A stretch of 64,000 nt of DNA, from assembly GCA_964036665.1 (NCBI GenBank), contig OZ038532.1:16882537-16946536 (forward strand), read 5' to 3'. Numbering within the stretch: position 1 is the stretch's first letter; each line of letters begins with the position of its first letter. Source of the DNA: Gordius sp. MW1 (taxonomy: Eukaryota; Nematomorpha; Gordioida; Gordea; Gordiidae). A program made the position numbers and the translations under genes. This document shows, piece by piece, positions 22,621-34,809 of the stretch. The notes below the pieces were generated by a model. The model worked only from the letters and a program-made list of their open reading frames with translations. It was not told the origin of the DNA and made no database searches.

Positions 22621-24360
22621 TAAAAAGCATTAAATTTGATTGTGAACAATCTTTCAGTGATACAGTGTGTTTGAACGTGGTTCATAATTAAATATTAATA
22701 ATATTACCCTAAACCAAATTACAAAAACATTTGAACTTGGCGACTTTGGCATTCTAAGATCATTTACTTACAATTTAAAAAATTACACAATATTATTGGT
22801 ATGGGACTTTCACTAAAATTTTTCTGCCTGCTACCTCTAAATCATCATATTCATTGACAATAAGCGATAAAAAATTTATGGTAGTTTTACATTATGCTAG
22901 TTAGAATGTTGCTTTGTGAAATAATTAAGCCTAAACATGATAAAGACCAAAATAGACAAGTCGGATATTATAAAAACTACACAAAATTTTGACGAGATAA
23001 AGGCAAAGATGACCAAAAATATATTTTTACATGTTGAAAAACATTTAATTTATATAGAAACAAGGAGCAAACTCTTAACTGAGTTAGAGATTAATTCTTA
23101 AAACTATACAACAATGTGCAAGTTTACATTGTTTTAAAGTAAAATAATCTATAGTGAAAAACTTTAGATGCTACAAACATCGGGTTGAAATTAAATAGTC
23201 CCATTTCATAGTGGAGGGGCTAAATTTAGTTTGAAAAAATTCGTTTGACCCCTTATTTCAGTCAGCATGGCCTCTGCTCTACTTGTTGATCTGCCTCCGC
23301 GACAGCTTTGTTAACCTTCGGGACTTAAGCACAGATGACTCACTAGATTCGGTTATATTCTTTCAAATAATGACGTTTTGGGACCTAAACAAAACAAAAA
23401 TTCAATTTTTCTCAAAAAATTATTAGATTGGTATTGCAAATATAAAACTTAAATTCAAAATTTTATCCAAGCCGTTAATTATATAATGGTCGTGATTATC
23501 ATGTCAGCCAATGATTATTATTACCTTATACTATTGTGCATCAATGATGTAATCGTCTTGTTTGAGGAATCTATAACATTAAAATACTATGGTAAGCCAA
23601 ACTTGTATTTTACACTATATATAATAATGGTTTCATAGGTTTGCCCCTTATTTGTGAATTACATAAGAAATTTCTTTTCGTGCATAATAAATAAATTAGA
23701 AAAACGAAAAAGTGACATATTATAAATGTAAAAAAATTAAAACAAAAATTAAGGGCTTAGTCAAAAAATGAAATGGTTTCAAAAATGTTCTTCCATTTTT
23801 TTGCCAACATGGATGATGTATTTATAAGAAAAAGACACAAAGAAGAAATTTTTAGATGATTTATAAAAGTATAATCTTGGGGCCCGTCTTAATATACGAT
23901 TCAACTTCATGCCGCCATATTTTTGTTTGTCTAAACAGGCGATATACATGTCACACAAATTTAGTTTAGTTATGCATAAGGATAAATATTTGTTTTACGA
24001 GCAAAAACACAAAAACAGAACAAAAATGAAGTGACGCTCGTATTAAGAAGCGGCTTTGTTTCAAAATACATTCGCTTTTTGAATCTAGATTCAAAATCGC
24101 ATATTAAGACGCACCCTTACTTTATTGTATTTAAAATAACAATAAGTTAATAAAATATAAAAATCATTTTGTGTTGTTCAAATATTTACCTTATTAGACA
24201 TTTGTTTGTATTGTAAATATGAGGTGAGATTATACAACTTACTTTTCATTTACCTTAACATTTGAATAAGCATACATTATAAATATAAACCTTATAAGTT
24301 AGTCTATTTAAATAAGATCCACTAACAACTATATTTATACCTTTACCTTTTTTGAGCTAA
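22621..24360. other. Intergenic, no gene seen
   Basis: AT-rich DNA without a recognised gene, RNA or clear repeat. Confidence 0.3.
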
Positions 24361-24368
24361 CCCATTAC

Positions 24369-26780
24369 TAGACCCCTGCAAAATGAAATTTCTTAGGCCC
24401 GAGCTCGACTCAATTTTTATTTTGCCCGAGCCCGGCTCGAAAAGAATTTTTATTCTTGGTCCAACTCGAGCCCGACCCAATTTTTTAAATAAAACTTTTA
24501 AAAATTTAAATTTTTGAAAATTATTTCACCATATAAAGAGGATTATAATTTTCCTTAATTTCTTAATTTACAACAAGGATAAGTTAAAATAAAAAATCCA
24601 TTTTCACTTCTTACAATTTATTAAGCTAACAATTTAAAACTAAGAATTAACTTTATAAAATGTATTTTAACAGTTCGAAATAAAATAAAAACTCGGGCCT
24701 TCGGCCCTCGTGGGAAGGGGGAGAAGGGAAGGGAAGAGGGGAAGGGAAGGGGGGACGACTCATCTGTACTTCGTATAAATGTATCATATTTGCTATGCAA
24801 TTTATAGGCGAGAAAGGTAGGAAGGGGCGAGAATGCCTATAGGGGGGTATTAAATGCCTAATGATTAATTAATTATTTATACAAATTTTCCATTATAGGC
24901 AAAATGTAATATAGGCAAGGGTTAGAGTTAGATTTAGGGTTTGCATCTAGTTGCGTATTACATTAGTTTTTATGGCCTTTAATGATTATGGGTCTAACAA
25001 ACATTATATTATAAAACAACACAATGTTAAGAATTTGCAGAATTGTTGGGAGAAATTTTTTGTTGAATTTGAACAATTTTTAATTAAAAAAATCAAAAAT
25101 TTGGCCAATAGTCACTTTTTCTCTATTAGTCAGTACCAACAGATACTCTATAAGTCAATGATAGCCAAAAAAACAGGAAAAAAAATTTTGATGCTCACTT
25201 TGGCCAATGGTCATTTTTTTCCATTGGTCAGCAGCCAGCACACGGTAAAAGTGGATATAAATTCATAAGAGTAAAAAAAACGAAAAAGAAATTTCGAATC
25301 ACATTTTGGCCAATGGTCATTTTTTCCATTGGTCAGCAGACAGGACAGGGTAAAAGTGGATATAAATTCATAATAGTCAAAAAAAAACGAAAAAAAAATT
25401 TTCGAATCACATTTTGGCCAATGGTCATTTTATTCCATTGGTCAGCAGCCAGCGGACGGCCAAAAAGTCATAATAGCAATGGTAGGAACAGGAACAATCA
25501 TAATAATCAAAAGAAACGAAAAAAATACTTTCGATTCACATTTTGGCCAATGGTCATTTTTTCCATCGGTCAGGAGCCAGCGGACGGCCAAAAAGTCATA
25601 ATAGCAATGGTTGTAACAGGAACAATCATAATAGTCAAAAAAAAACGAAAAAATAAACTCGGATTCACATTTTTGCCAATGGTCATTTTTTCATTGGTCA
25701 GCAGCCAACGGACGGCCAAAAAGTCTTATTATCAATGATAGTAACAAGAACAATCATAAGAGTCAAAAAAAAACTCCGGGATTCTAACCCCAAAACTAGT
25801 TAATTTGCATAGCAATTAAAAGTAAACAACTTTTATTTATGTTTATTATATAACATTGGTCAGCAGCCAGCGGACGGCCAAAAAGTCATAATCACAATGG
25901 TAGAAACAGGAACAATCATAATAGTCAAAAAAAACGAAAAAAATAATTTCGATTCACATTTTGGCCAATGGTCATTTTTTTCATTGGTCAGCAGCCAGCG
26001 GACGGCCAAAAATTCTTATTATCAATGATAGTAACAAGAACAATCATAAAAGTCAAAAAAACTCCGGGATTCTAACCCCAAAACTAGTTAAATTGCATAG
26101 CAATTAAAAAGTAAACAACTTTTATTTATGTTTATTATATAACTAGTTAAATTGCATAGCATTAAAAGTAAACAACTTTTATTTATGTTTATTATATAAT
26201 AGATAATTTAACAAATCTTATATATAACACACCGAGGGAGATAGAAATGAGGGGTGGGGCACCTCTTATGTATTAATTTAAAAAATAACACAGCGAGGGA
26301 GATAGAGATGAGGGGTGGGGCACCTCTTTCTCATGCATTAATTTGAAAAAGCGATAACCTAATATACCCAATGCAAATAGATAGGGAGGGTAACGGACAA
26401 CGGACGGACGGACACCAAAAAACGAGCCCATAAATTGCATAGCAATTAATAATCCTTGAAATGTTTATCTATTTTATTTCTAAAGTCAAACAGATACTAT
26501 GAAAATATTTAGATACAATAATAAAATTCAAAATTCAGGGCAAAATATTATAATAGACAGGGAAAAAAGCCGAAGTTTGGAAGCTATATTATGTAGGCTG
26601 TGCGAAAATAAATTTGCTATCGAGTTGAGTTTATATAAATCCTATTTTATAAAATATAAGTTGCTTTAATTAAATTCGGGCCAGGCTCGGGCAGCCTCAT
26701 CAGGCCCAACCCGAGCCGATTATCTTATTAAATTCTGCCGGAAACCCAATCGGTCTCCGGACGGCCCGTGCAGGGCTCTA
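24369..26780. mobile_element. Non-autonomous hAT-like element, TAGAnCCCTGCA ends, hosting another element
   Basis: The left end is TAGACCCCTGCA; the right end GTGCAGGGCTCTA reverse-complements to TAGAGCCCTGCAC. The exact 8-bp TSD CCCATTAC flanks it at 24361-24368 and 26781-26788. The subterminal parts are rich in CCCGAGC/GCTCGGG words. The element proper is only about 650 bp (24369-24690 and 26450-26780); the rest is a 1.76-kb minisatellite-bearing insertion. Related members are at 27871-28896 and, decayed, at 4090-4515. Confidence 0.8.
24691..26449. mobile_element. Minisatellite-bearing element, copy A (Helentron/HINE-like?)
   Basis: It begins ACTCGGGCCTTCGGCCCTCG (a GGGCC-TTC-GGCCC hairpin). 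Next come a G/A-rich tract, a subterminal TTTGCTATGCAATTTATGGGC, then an array of about 110-130-bp units built on TTTTGGCCAATGGTCATTTT and GCCAGCGGACGGCCAAAAAG. It ends with a (GGAC)n-type tract and GAGCCCATAAATTGCATAGC. The terminal motif is the inverse of the left subterminal one. That order (5' hairpin, subterminal inverted repeat, core tandem repeats, tetranucleotide tract, 3' palindrome) resembles non-autonomous Helentrons such as mollusc pearl/CvA elements. This assignment is an inference. Copy A has a locally duplicated segment around 25790-26200 and a doubled 59-bp unit at about 26230-26340. Confidence 0.55.
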
Positions 26781-26788
26781 CCCATTAC

Positions 26789-27862
26789 ATCTTTAAAGAA
26801 GTTTTTGCTCTTTAAAGGAAACTGCTCTCGTTTTGCAATTTATTCATAAATTCTCATTTAAAATTAGATTAATTTTTTAACACTAACGAATTATGTTTTA
26901 AATAAATAATATTGCAATAACGTATTTATGATGTAATTATATTAACAATACTTAATTCTCATCAAAATTACTATTGATTGTATTACTATAAAGTAAGATG
27001 AGAATGAGTGAAACAAAACGGAAGGGCTAGCATTAAGCCCTCTACGACTGGCCTCGACCTTTATTTCATATACAAATAATACAGGGCTACAAGAAAAAAT
27101 ATCCAGCAATCGGGGATTAATATTATTAAAAATTTTGCGCTGACCGATAATATGTTTTTAAATGTAACGTGTGGATAAAAATCTGAACAAAAAAGATGGT
27201 TATAGACAGAGGGAATGATTCATTTATGAGATTAAATTCACTTGAATTTTTCTGCCCGAACTCGGCCCGATTTTTTAATTAAATAGCCCACTAGAACCCT
27301 TTTAAGGGTCTGACCGGCAATAACCGACTGATAAAAGCTACCCGGCCCCAACTGATGATATTTTTAACTTTTTAGCAGTAGTCTTGTATCTCCATTTAAT
27401 CAATTATTTTTAAGCAAGACAATTTAATAAAAAGTAACAAATAATACACGAAAATAAAATACTTTAAAAAAACCTCATTAGGCCCAAGTCTTGTTATGAT
27501 GCCCGCCCGGGTTCGCTCGAAGGGCGAGCTTTTATGGTCTCTGGTCTAAGAAAGATCGTATATTTAATGGAGTTCATTTGATAAAAAAAAACATTATTTT
27601 TAATTATTTTTTAAATGGTATGTTGAATAATTGCTTGGGCAGGCCCCGAACTAGCACATCAGGCTTGCCCTGCCTAATTATCTTAAGATTGTCCGAACCT
27701 CGTCCTGCCCGTTCAGGACCCTATAACTAAATAATGAATGACACATGCCCTGGTTTTTACTTATATTTTCATTTATTTGTCATTAAAGCGTTTAATTAAT
27801 GATTACCAACCCCCCCCCCTGTCCCCACAATCTAAACATTCTAATTCAGATAAGCTACTTCA
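26789..27862. other. Intergenic with hAT-like family fragments
   Basis: No gene. Pieces such as CTGCCCGAACTCGGCCCGAT (27251) and CCTCGTCCTGCCCGTTCAGG ACCC (27698-27721) resemble ends of the CCCGAGC-rich hAT-like family, but I could not pair their boundaries. Confidence 0.4.
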
Positions 27863-27870
27863 GTTGCTGC

Positions 27871-28896
27871 TAGAGAACTGCAAAGTCACTTTTTTTCAAC
27901 CCGAACCCGACCCGAAATCATTTTTAAATTTTCTACTCGGACCCGACCCGAAATCATTTTCAAATTTTCTACCCGAACCCGAAAGCATTTTAAAAACTTC
28001 AATCGGAACCCGACCCGAAAAATTATTAAAACAAATTACTTACGAGCGCGAAAATTGCCGTGTGTAAAATTAAATCGACAAATAAAAGCCATGATGATTT
28101 GTATTCTTTAAAGGGGATGGATGGTAAAAAAACTCATATTTATTTATCTATATTTAGTTTCCTAATATCAAGTTAACTGCTCATATGTTATAGACTTGAG
28201 ACAACTATTTAACATCCATTTATTGTTATTAAGAAACCATTATTATATGGCTGATTATAATCAATATAGTAAATATGATGAAATTTATAGTGACTGTTCA
28301 AATGTTTTAAGTGCAATTTAAGATAAATGAAACTTAAAAATAATTATAAGTTATTATAAAAAAATATTATATAATTATAAATTTGCAAATGAAACATTTT
28401 TAAAATTATAACTTACTTTTAAGTTGGCTTTTGAATGTGTATTAAATATAATTTAAATTAACGATGAGGATTAGCTAAAACTTCACGGTTAATACTTAAA
28501 AAATTTAAAATATAACTTTATCGAAACAATTTACCTTTTAATAGTCAAATTAAAAACAGTAGTAATTTATGTAGTTTGAATTAGTGATGAGAATTAGCTA
28601 GCACTTCAGAGTTCGGAGTTTTAAAATTTAAAAAAAGAGGAAGAGAATTAAATGAATGAATGATCCAAATTAGTTGTACATTTCGATATTTAAAAACACT
28701 ATTTGCTTAGCAATTAACATTAATTAAAAAAATAGGTCTCGCGTGTATTTTACATTGTATAAACCTTAAACCCGACTCTATAAATTTCACCCGATCCGGA
28801 AGCATTTTCAAATTTTTAACCGGACCCGACATCATTTTTAAATTTTCTACCCGAACCCGATCCGACCCGAGATCGGGTCACCCGTGCAGTTCTCTA
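27871..28896. mobile_element. 1.03-kb non-autonomous hAT-like element
   Basis: The left end is TAGAGAACTGCA and the right end TGCAGTTCTCTA, perfect inverses. The exact 8-bp TSD GTTGCTGC lies at 27863-27870 and 28897-28904. Both subterminal regions carry CCCGAACCCGACCCGAAATC repeats (27895-28020 and 28765-28875). No transposase is present, so movement would need a trans-acting hAT enzyme. Confidence 0.85.
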
Positions 28897-28904
28897 GTTG
28901 CTGC

Positions 28905-31254
28905 TCATTATAAATTGAAAAATTTACTAGAGAAAATTTTTGGTTTTAAAATAACATGTGGGATCGTAGTATGTTTTATACTAACCATGCAAAATCTCTT
29001 TTGCCTCGTTGTGCATGAATAATGAGGAGCAATAATAGTTTATAGAATCGTGTAAACTCTTTGTTAAAGGATTATAACTTGTTCCCCAATCTGGTCAAAA
29101 ATATTTACACATTTAAACTTGCACCCGATCTAACTCAAAACAGTTATAAATAACTAACAACGCGTCTTGATTTAAAAATTAAATAATCCAGCCGCACCCG
29201 ACAGAAAATATAATAACTTTGTTCAATATTTGCGACAAATTTTAAAGATGATAAGAAATTCGATCGGAATCGTAATTTCTTATGTTTTGGAAATGGATAT
29301 TCCAAAACAAAAAGGTTAATTTGTCTATTCAGATTACAAAACAAGTTATTTTTAAAAATTCTCCCTACTTCGTTGTTTACAAAGACATAAGGTTAAAATA
29401 AAATAAATGAACTTTAATTAAACATAATGTAGATGTTATTGCAAAAGACAACAAAGGTACGATGTAAAATTTTATAAAGTTTAAGCTCCATATCTATTTA
29501 TATTTGATTAAATTTATAAAACATTAAATTAAAAATTTATATTATAAAGTATGTTTAAAAAGTAATATTAATATATAAAAATGAATACGACTGCTAAACA
29601 AATAATCCTAAATTGTTGTGGCAAAACTGTCCTATAGCCATTGCCCAATCGAACCCTTTTCTCTACCCGGCCGTACAAGAATCATTATCCCAAAAATAGT
29701 TCCAACATATATTCAAATTAAAAAGGGTCACGTTAATGTCATCTTAATTGAAAATAAAGTAATTCATTTATCGTAATTACTATGTAAAAATTATAAAACG
29801 AAAATCTACAAAGACAAATGATGTACAAATAGAAAAGAATTAGACATGGAGGTGCCGGGGAAGAAGACGACCTCAATGTGGAAAGTGGACAAAGTTTTGA
29901 AAACTAAATTGATCAAGATGGAAGAAACTTATATAAGCACAGCCCACCACTGTAAATTCAAATACATGTTAAAGCAGCACATTTCACAAACATAGCGCAT
30001 GTCTTTTTTATACATCTTTTGCGCAACCTAGTAATGTCTTTATTGTAATCTTTAGTTAAACCTAATTAATTGCCTTAATAAAAACTAGCATAGATTATTT
30101 GCCCAAAATTTCGAGCATTTTAAACCTAATTTCACGAGATATAAGGCATTTGTGGATTCTTGTGTCTGATTATTTTATTTTTTTATGATTATTTGGCTAT
30201 TTAAGTAAGATTTTTGAATAATCATTTTTAAATTCATTAGTTTTATTATCATAAATGTTTAAACATCAAATTGTTCCTAATCCTATCCTCGTTAATATTT
30301 TTAACATTCTACTTTCTATGTAAAAAATAATTGTATTCGAAAATATAGGATAGAGCTTATTGATTAATGATGCGATAAAATTTTACCTATCTTTTCACCT
30401 ATAAAATATGAAAAGGTAATTTATTAAGCTTTTTTTTAATTTGACCTTAATATATTAAGATTTTATGTCAAAATCTCAAAAAAAATAAAGATTACTAGTT
30501 GAGACAATTATAGGTTAATGATCAAAAATATTTTAATTAGTTAATTAAATAATAATACCAGCAAATGCTACCTAAAAAACTTATATATATGAAACAAGGT
30601 AAGTTTTTATTATTAGAGATGTTAATTCATAATCTATGATGTTATCACAGCAAATTTACACCTTTAAAAATGGAAAAATTTTGTGACCTTTATTTTTTTC
30701 ACCTTGTTACTTATAAACGTTAATTTTTTTTAATATTAATGAATATTGTAGATATAGATTTAAGTGCCTTATATTTTAGGGACAAAAAATGGCATGCAAT
30801 GAAGGATAAACTTTCAATTTTGCCCAATAACCCATATATGGATGGCTCTATGTAAACTTATGGTCAAAATATAGGCATTATGGACTCAAAATAAGCAAAA
30901 AGGTCAAAATAAATGTGAGTAAATATTTATGATAGCGCGAAGCTAAATTGACGTCAAATACTTCTAATAAAATAATTATACTCATATGTTTTTTAAAAAT
31001 TATAACGTTATTGCCCAAAAATGCTATAGAATGGTGGGAAAGGATTGGGTGGGAAGTGTTAATTCATAGCAAGATTATTATTATGGATACTTATAATAAT
31101 ATAAGGTTGCTTAAATAGCAATGATACATCTTTTTGGTCATTTTGGCGCAAAAAGTAATAAAAATACATATTTTGCTTTTTTGACCATTTCTCATGGTCG
31201 CCTAACTTACATTATAATTTAATTTTGTTATAAAGGTGGCAAAAACATTTGTGT
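28905..31254. other. Intergenic, one LINE scrap
   Basis: No gene recognised apart from the LINE fragment at 29838-29960. The sequence is AT-rich and without clear structure. Confidence 0.3.
29838..29960 (+). pseudogene. Short LINE ORF2 tail fragment
   Basis: It encodes LDMEVPGKK, then WKVDKVLKTK and a KMEE segment, matching the last 60 codons of the LINE remnant at 11440-11600. Deletions have removed part of the G-R-G-R-P tail. Confidence 0.65.
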
Positions 31255-31393
31255 CAAATATTAGGTTTATCACTAGGCAACGGCAGAAATAATATTTTGG
31301 CCAGTATAATTTCTACAATATCATAAAAATCTGAGAGGGTCGGCCGAAAAATGCGTTTTATGATCGATTTGACATGGAACACCCCAATAATAT
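31255..31393. mobile_element. Decayed end of a foldback-type element
   Basis: On the minus strand from 31393 the sequence GGGGTGTTCCATGTCAAATC, then TTTTTCGGCCGACC and TCTCAGAT follow the same order as the arm tip of the 1814-3356 foldback (GGCCATTCCATGTCGATT, TTTTCGACCGACC, TTTCAGATCAGG). Only one end was found here. Confidence 0.4.
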
Positions 31394-32088
31394 TTTTCGA
31401 GCTTAAAAAATTGGAATGATTAAAATAAGGTATCAATGTAATATTTTTACCGCTTTTATTGTTAGTATTTTAGATTCGATTACCATCTTACCTTAAGATA
31501 TTTGAATTAATCTAATTAAAAATGGAAAATTATTATTCAGAAATCTTTTTTACATTCAAACTTTTCTGAAACGTCGATATAAAGTCAGCAGAGTTTACTT
31601 TCAAAGAATCTTTTATTAAACCCTAGCCCAAGTTCTGTATAAGATTCTTACAAATTATTAAAAAATGATTTATTTCCAAAATTTATAATTAAGTTTTTTT
31701 GAGTCGCTTTTAATAACAAAAATAGTTATGTCAAAATTCTGAGAATACAAAACTCATTATTGAAGTAATGGATTCCAAAAAAAAGTAAAAATAGTTTGTT
31801 GAAAAAATTAATTTTCACTTCTTGTATAAGGGAATACATATTTACTTCTTATAGTTAAAAATGGTTTTGTTACTTCCTAATAAGTTTCAAATACATTACT
31901 TGCAAAAGTTAAAAAAAATAAATTGAGTCTAGAAGTATATGATCAAAAAAACTTACAAACTTATTATATTAATATAAAAAACATTCTCAAAACAACAAAG
32001 TAATAGCACGTAACATAAAATATAAAAAACATGTTTAAAAAAATAAAGCTACAATAAAAAAATGCAAACAACAAATAATTTAACATAT
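31394..32088. other. Intergenic, no gene seen
   Basis: AT-rich sequence beyond the 3' end of the ELAV-family gene on the minus strand. Confidence 0.3.
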
Positions 32089-32094
32089 TTTTAT
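32089..32094 (-). other. Candidate poly(A) signal of the ELAV-family gene
   Basis: The minus strand reads AATAAA here, about 160 bases after the stop codon of the ELAV-family gene, within a normal 3' UTR distance. Confidence 0.45.
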
Positions 32095-32251
32095 TTACAA
32101 ATATATAATTTTACACAAAAGAAAAAAATGGGACAAAAAATAATAAAAAGATCATATTCTCAGTTGTTAAAATATTCAATTTTCAACCAATGGATAAGCC
32201 AAATCTAAAAAAAATAGAGTAAAATGAGTTAAAAACAATAAAAAAAATTAC

Positions 32252-33610
32252 TCATTTAGCGCTTTCCTTTTTAATAGAAACCTGAAGAGCTTTATCCTTA
32301 AAAGCAAAATTATTAAGATATTGTATGGCTAAACTGGCCTCTTGCGCATTGGACATTAACACAAATGCAAAACCTTTGTTAAGTAGTGCATTTTTGGCAT
32401 CCCTAGGGATGTCCACTTTAAGTACTGTCCCATATGGCCAAAACAAATTAGTAATTTCTTTTTCGTTAGTGTCATTACCAATATTATACACAAATAACTT
32501 GCTCTCTTCCCCTTTAGAATCAAAAATGACACCATCAAGCAGAGATTTGGGTTCAGTCAAGGGTGGAATAGTGGGTTTAATTGCCAAATTACCGTTTGTA
32601 GCTCCTGATAATGGTCTAGGCATAGGCATTTGACTATTGATATTATATGATGGAGGAGGTTGGGCTGCAAACCCCATGGATGGTCCTCGAGCAGGGTAAG
32701 GCATTCTCATTTTCATTTTTTCATACGGTGATGGCTGCATATTTTGACTAAATCCTTCGTAATAAAATTGCCCTTTGTTATTGTATAAATTAGCAGTGTT
32801 TCGGTAGTTAGATGCAATATCATTGTAAGAAGTTACGCCATAGGTGAATTGTTCTACTCCACCTTTATTATAAGAGTCAAAGAGTGGATATTTAGGTGGC
32901 ATTGACTGTTCATAATATGGATTCATGCCCATGTAGTTAGCATAGGATCCTCCATTCTCAAATAAAGAAGGTTTGTTATAGTAAGCTGAAGGATCTAAGT
33001 CAAGCAATGGAGTGGGATATGGTTTTTTATTAGATGCTACACTTTTAACTTTGGAATATTTTTGTATCATATCTCGTTGCTTTTTTTCATTCTCCGATGT
33101 TGATATTCTAATTGAAACAATTGTGTCTGTACCTGGAAATGGCTTGTTATTAAGTGAATCAATAGCAATTTGTGCTTCTTCTTGAATATTAAACCTAACA
33201 AAACCAATGCCCCTAGATACACCATCAGAATCCCTTAATATTCGAGACTGAATAACATTACCATATATTTTAAATGTAGATTCTAATTTGCTTTCATCAA
33301 TATCTTTTGGTAAATTTCCAACATATAAATTTGTATTTTTAATTTTATCCCCACCAGGCCTTGAGTAAGAAACTTTGAGGGTTTTGTGCTGTGCCTTATA
33401 ACCATTTAGTATACTAATTGCCTGTTCAGCATGTTTTGCATCTTGATATTCAACAAAACCAAATCCATAACTGTAACCGGTATTTCTATCTCGTATTATT
33501 CTACAGGACACAATAGGTCCAATACTCTCAAACAAACTTTGAAATTCTGTATCAGTCATATTTTGTGGTAGATAATTTACAATTAAGTTTGTCTTAGTGA
33601 GTTCGGCCAT
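32252..33610 (-). CDS. elav: ELAV/Hu-family RNA-binding protein, three RRMs, intronless
   Basis: A single 452-codon frame. RRM1 spans residues 7-86 with RNP2 LIVNYL (9-14) and RNP1 YGFGFVEY (48-55). RRM2 spans about 93-175 with LYVGNL and RGIGFVRF. A Tyr/Asn/Pro/Met-rich hinge of about 190 residues follows. RRM3 lies at about 371-450 with LFVYNI and KGFAFVLM, ending in QVSIKK. The opening KTNLIVNYLPQNMT and the tandem RRM1-2 plus distant RRM3 layout are diagnostic of ELAV/Hu proteins, which bind U-rich/AU-rich RNA and control splicing and mRNA stability, typically in neurons. An in-frame ATG lies 66 bases upstream (33676), but it would add a hydrophobic run not seen in the family, so MAELTKTN at 33610 is chosen. 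The hinge is longer than in vertebrate Hu proteins. The lack of introns in the coding region suggests a retrocopy origin, as for fly elav; the frame is intact. Confidence 0.9.
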   Translation of the reverse strand: MAELTKTNLIVNYLPQNMTDTEFQSLFESIGPIVSCRIIRDRNTGYSYGFGFVEYQDAKHAEQAISILNGYKAQHKTLKVSYSRPGGDKIKNTNLYVGNLPKDIDESKLESTFKIYGNVIQSRILRDSDGVSRGIGFVRFNIQEEAQIAIDSLNNKPFPGTDTIVSIRISTSENEKKQRDMIQKYSKVKSVASNKKPYPTPLLDLDPSAYYNKPSLFENGGSYANYMGMNPYYEQSMPPKYPLFDSYNKGGVEQFTYGVTSYNDIASNYRNTANLYNNKGQFYYEGFSQNMQPSPYEKMKMRMPYPARGPSMGFAAQPPPSYNINSQMPMPRPLSGATNGNLAIKPTIPPLTEPKSLLDGVIFDSKGEESKLFVYNIGNDTNEKEITNLFWPYGTVLKVDIPRDAKNALLNKGFAFVLMSNAQEASLAIQYLNNFAFKDKALQVSIKKESAK

Positions 33611-33699
33611 TTTTGTTTCAAAAAAACTTGTAAATACAAAAAATACAGAGATGAGGTTAAAAACAAAAAATAACAAATTAATATGTCTGTAAAATGCTT

Positions 33700-34102
33700 A
33701 CTTAATGTATAACGAATGCCTAATAAAATTTGAACCGCACTCAGTGAATTACGCCACTTGGAAAAACTTAAAAGGCTCTTTACAGCCAGGAGCTAAGTCG
33801 ATGTCATCATCAATGATTATCAACTTGTAAAATTATTCCTTTTTTTAATTCTCTCAAATTTGCCTATGGTTTAGTTTTAAAATAAAGGTTGGAGATGGAT
33901 TTTAGTCACAGTTGGGATTAAGACTAAGTTTCATGTTGGAAATAAGGCTAGGATAATGTGTTTTGGTGGAATAGATATATAAAAAGGCAAGAGAAACTGA
34001 GCTTCTAATACCTTACAGCACAAATTATGTTTTTCATATATTGCAAAGACCGTTTATTTAATAATTTTGACGTTGGCCTACTGCTAGCTTGGTGATCTAG
34101 GT
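33700..34102. other. 5' flank of the ELAV-family gene
   Basis: This should contain the promoter and any 5' UTR exon of the minus-strand gene. No clear TATA box or splice pair could be chosen. Confidence 0.3.
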
Positions 34103-34110
34103 AAAGTGGT

Positions 34111-34259
34111 CATGGGCGTAGCCAAGGGCCCCCCCCCCTAAATGACGAAAAAAAAATTTCAATGCAAATACTCTTAATAAATTTTTTTATGTTTTACCCC
34201 TTCCTAATTGAACTTTAACGTTTTGCCCCCCCCTAATCCAGAACCTGGCTATGCCCAAG
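34111..34259. mobile_element. 149-bp MITE of the GGGCGTAGCC family
   Basis: The left end CATGGGCGTAGCCAAG and right end CCTGGCTATGCCCAAG are inverted relatives. The exact 8-bp TSD AAAGTGGT is at 34103-34110 and 34260-34267. C and G runs lie just inside each end. Confidence 0.85.
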
Positions 34260-34267
34260 AAAGTGGT

Positions 34268-34801
34268 TCTGATTACGGGTGGGGTAAAAGAGTTTTGAAA
34301 CTAAGCATTATAATCGGTTGGAAATGAGCGGGTATGCTGTTATAGTTGTAGATATTAGGTCTAAGCCAAAAATGTGAAGAAAATAGACTTCCTTTTTCTC
34401 GTGATCAAAGTTGTAGGATTTGTTTTTCAATAATTTTTTCACCTTCTATATTATTAAATATTCTATGTCCTCTAAAATTTTAAAGATATATTTAATGTGT
34501 GGGTTAAATTTTTTGCGACCTTACTATAGTATTTAATAAGATATAGAATAAGAACAGACAGCAGAATAACAATGTTTTTAGCGTATCTATTCATTCGACA
34601 AAAATTGTTAAATTTTGTTTATCCCAAAAAAGACAACCATATTTAGTTGCGGAAAAATATGAATACATTAAAGTGAATGTAGGGAAGTATTCACAAATAT
34701 ATTACAGGTATAGAACACGAAAATGCTCCTCGAAAGGGATTACAGAGACGAAAACTTTACTATAACAAGAAATCATGACGACATTCCCCATACAAGTAAC
34801 G
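34268..34801. other. Intergenic, no gene seen
   Basis: No gene, RNA or repeat recognised between two MITEs. Confidence 0.3.
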
Positions 34802-34809
34802 TTTATGAT

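Noticed and set aside
25313-25738. 141-codon open frame, with similar frames at 47829-48194 and 48080-48355, giving repeated peptides with VIFSIGQ and GTIIIVKK
   Set aside because: They are translations of the minisatellite units, occur in all copies in different frames, and show no protein-like conservation.
33611-33676. Upstream in-frame ATG extending the ELAV protein by 22 residues
   Set aside because: The extension is hydrophobic and unlike ELAV N-termini; the downstream MAELTKTN start fits the family.
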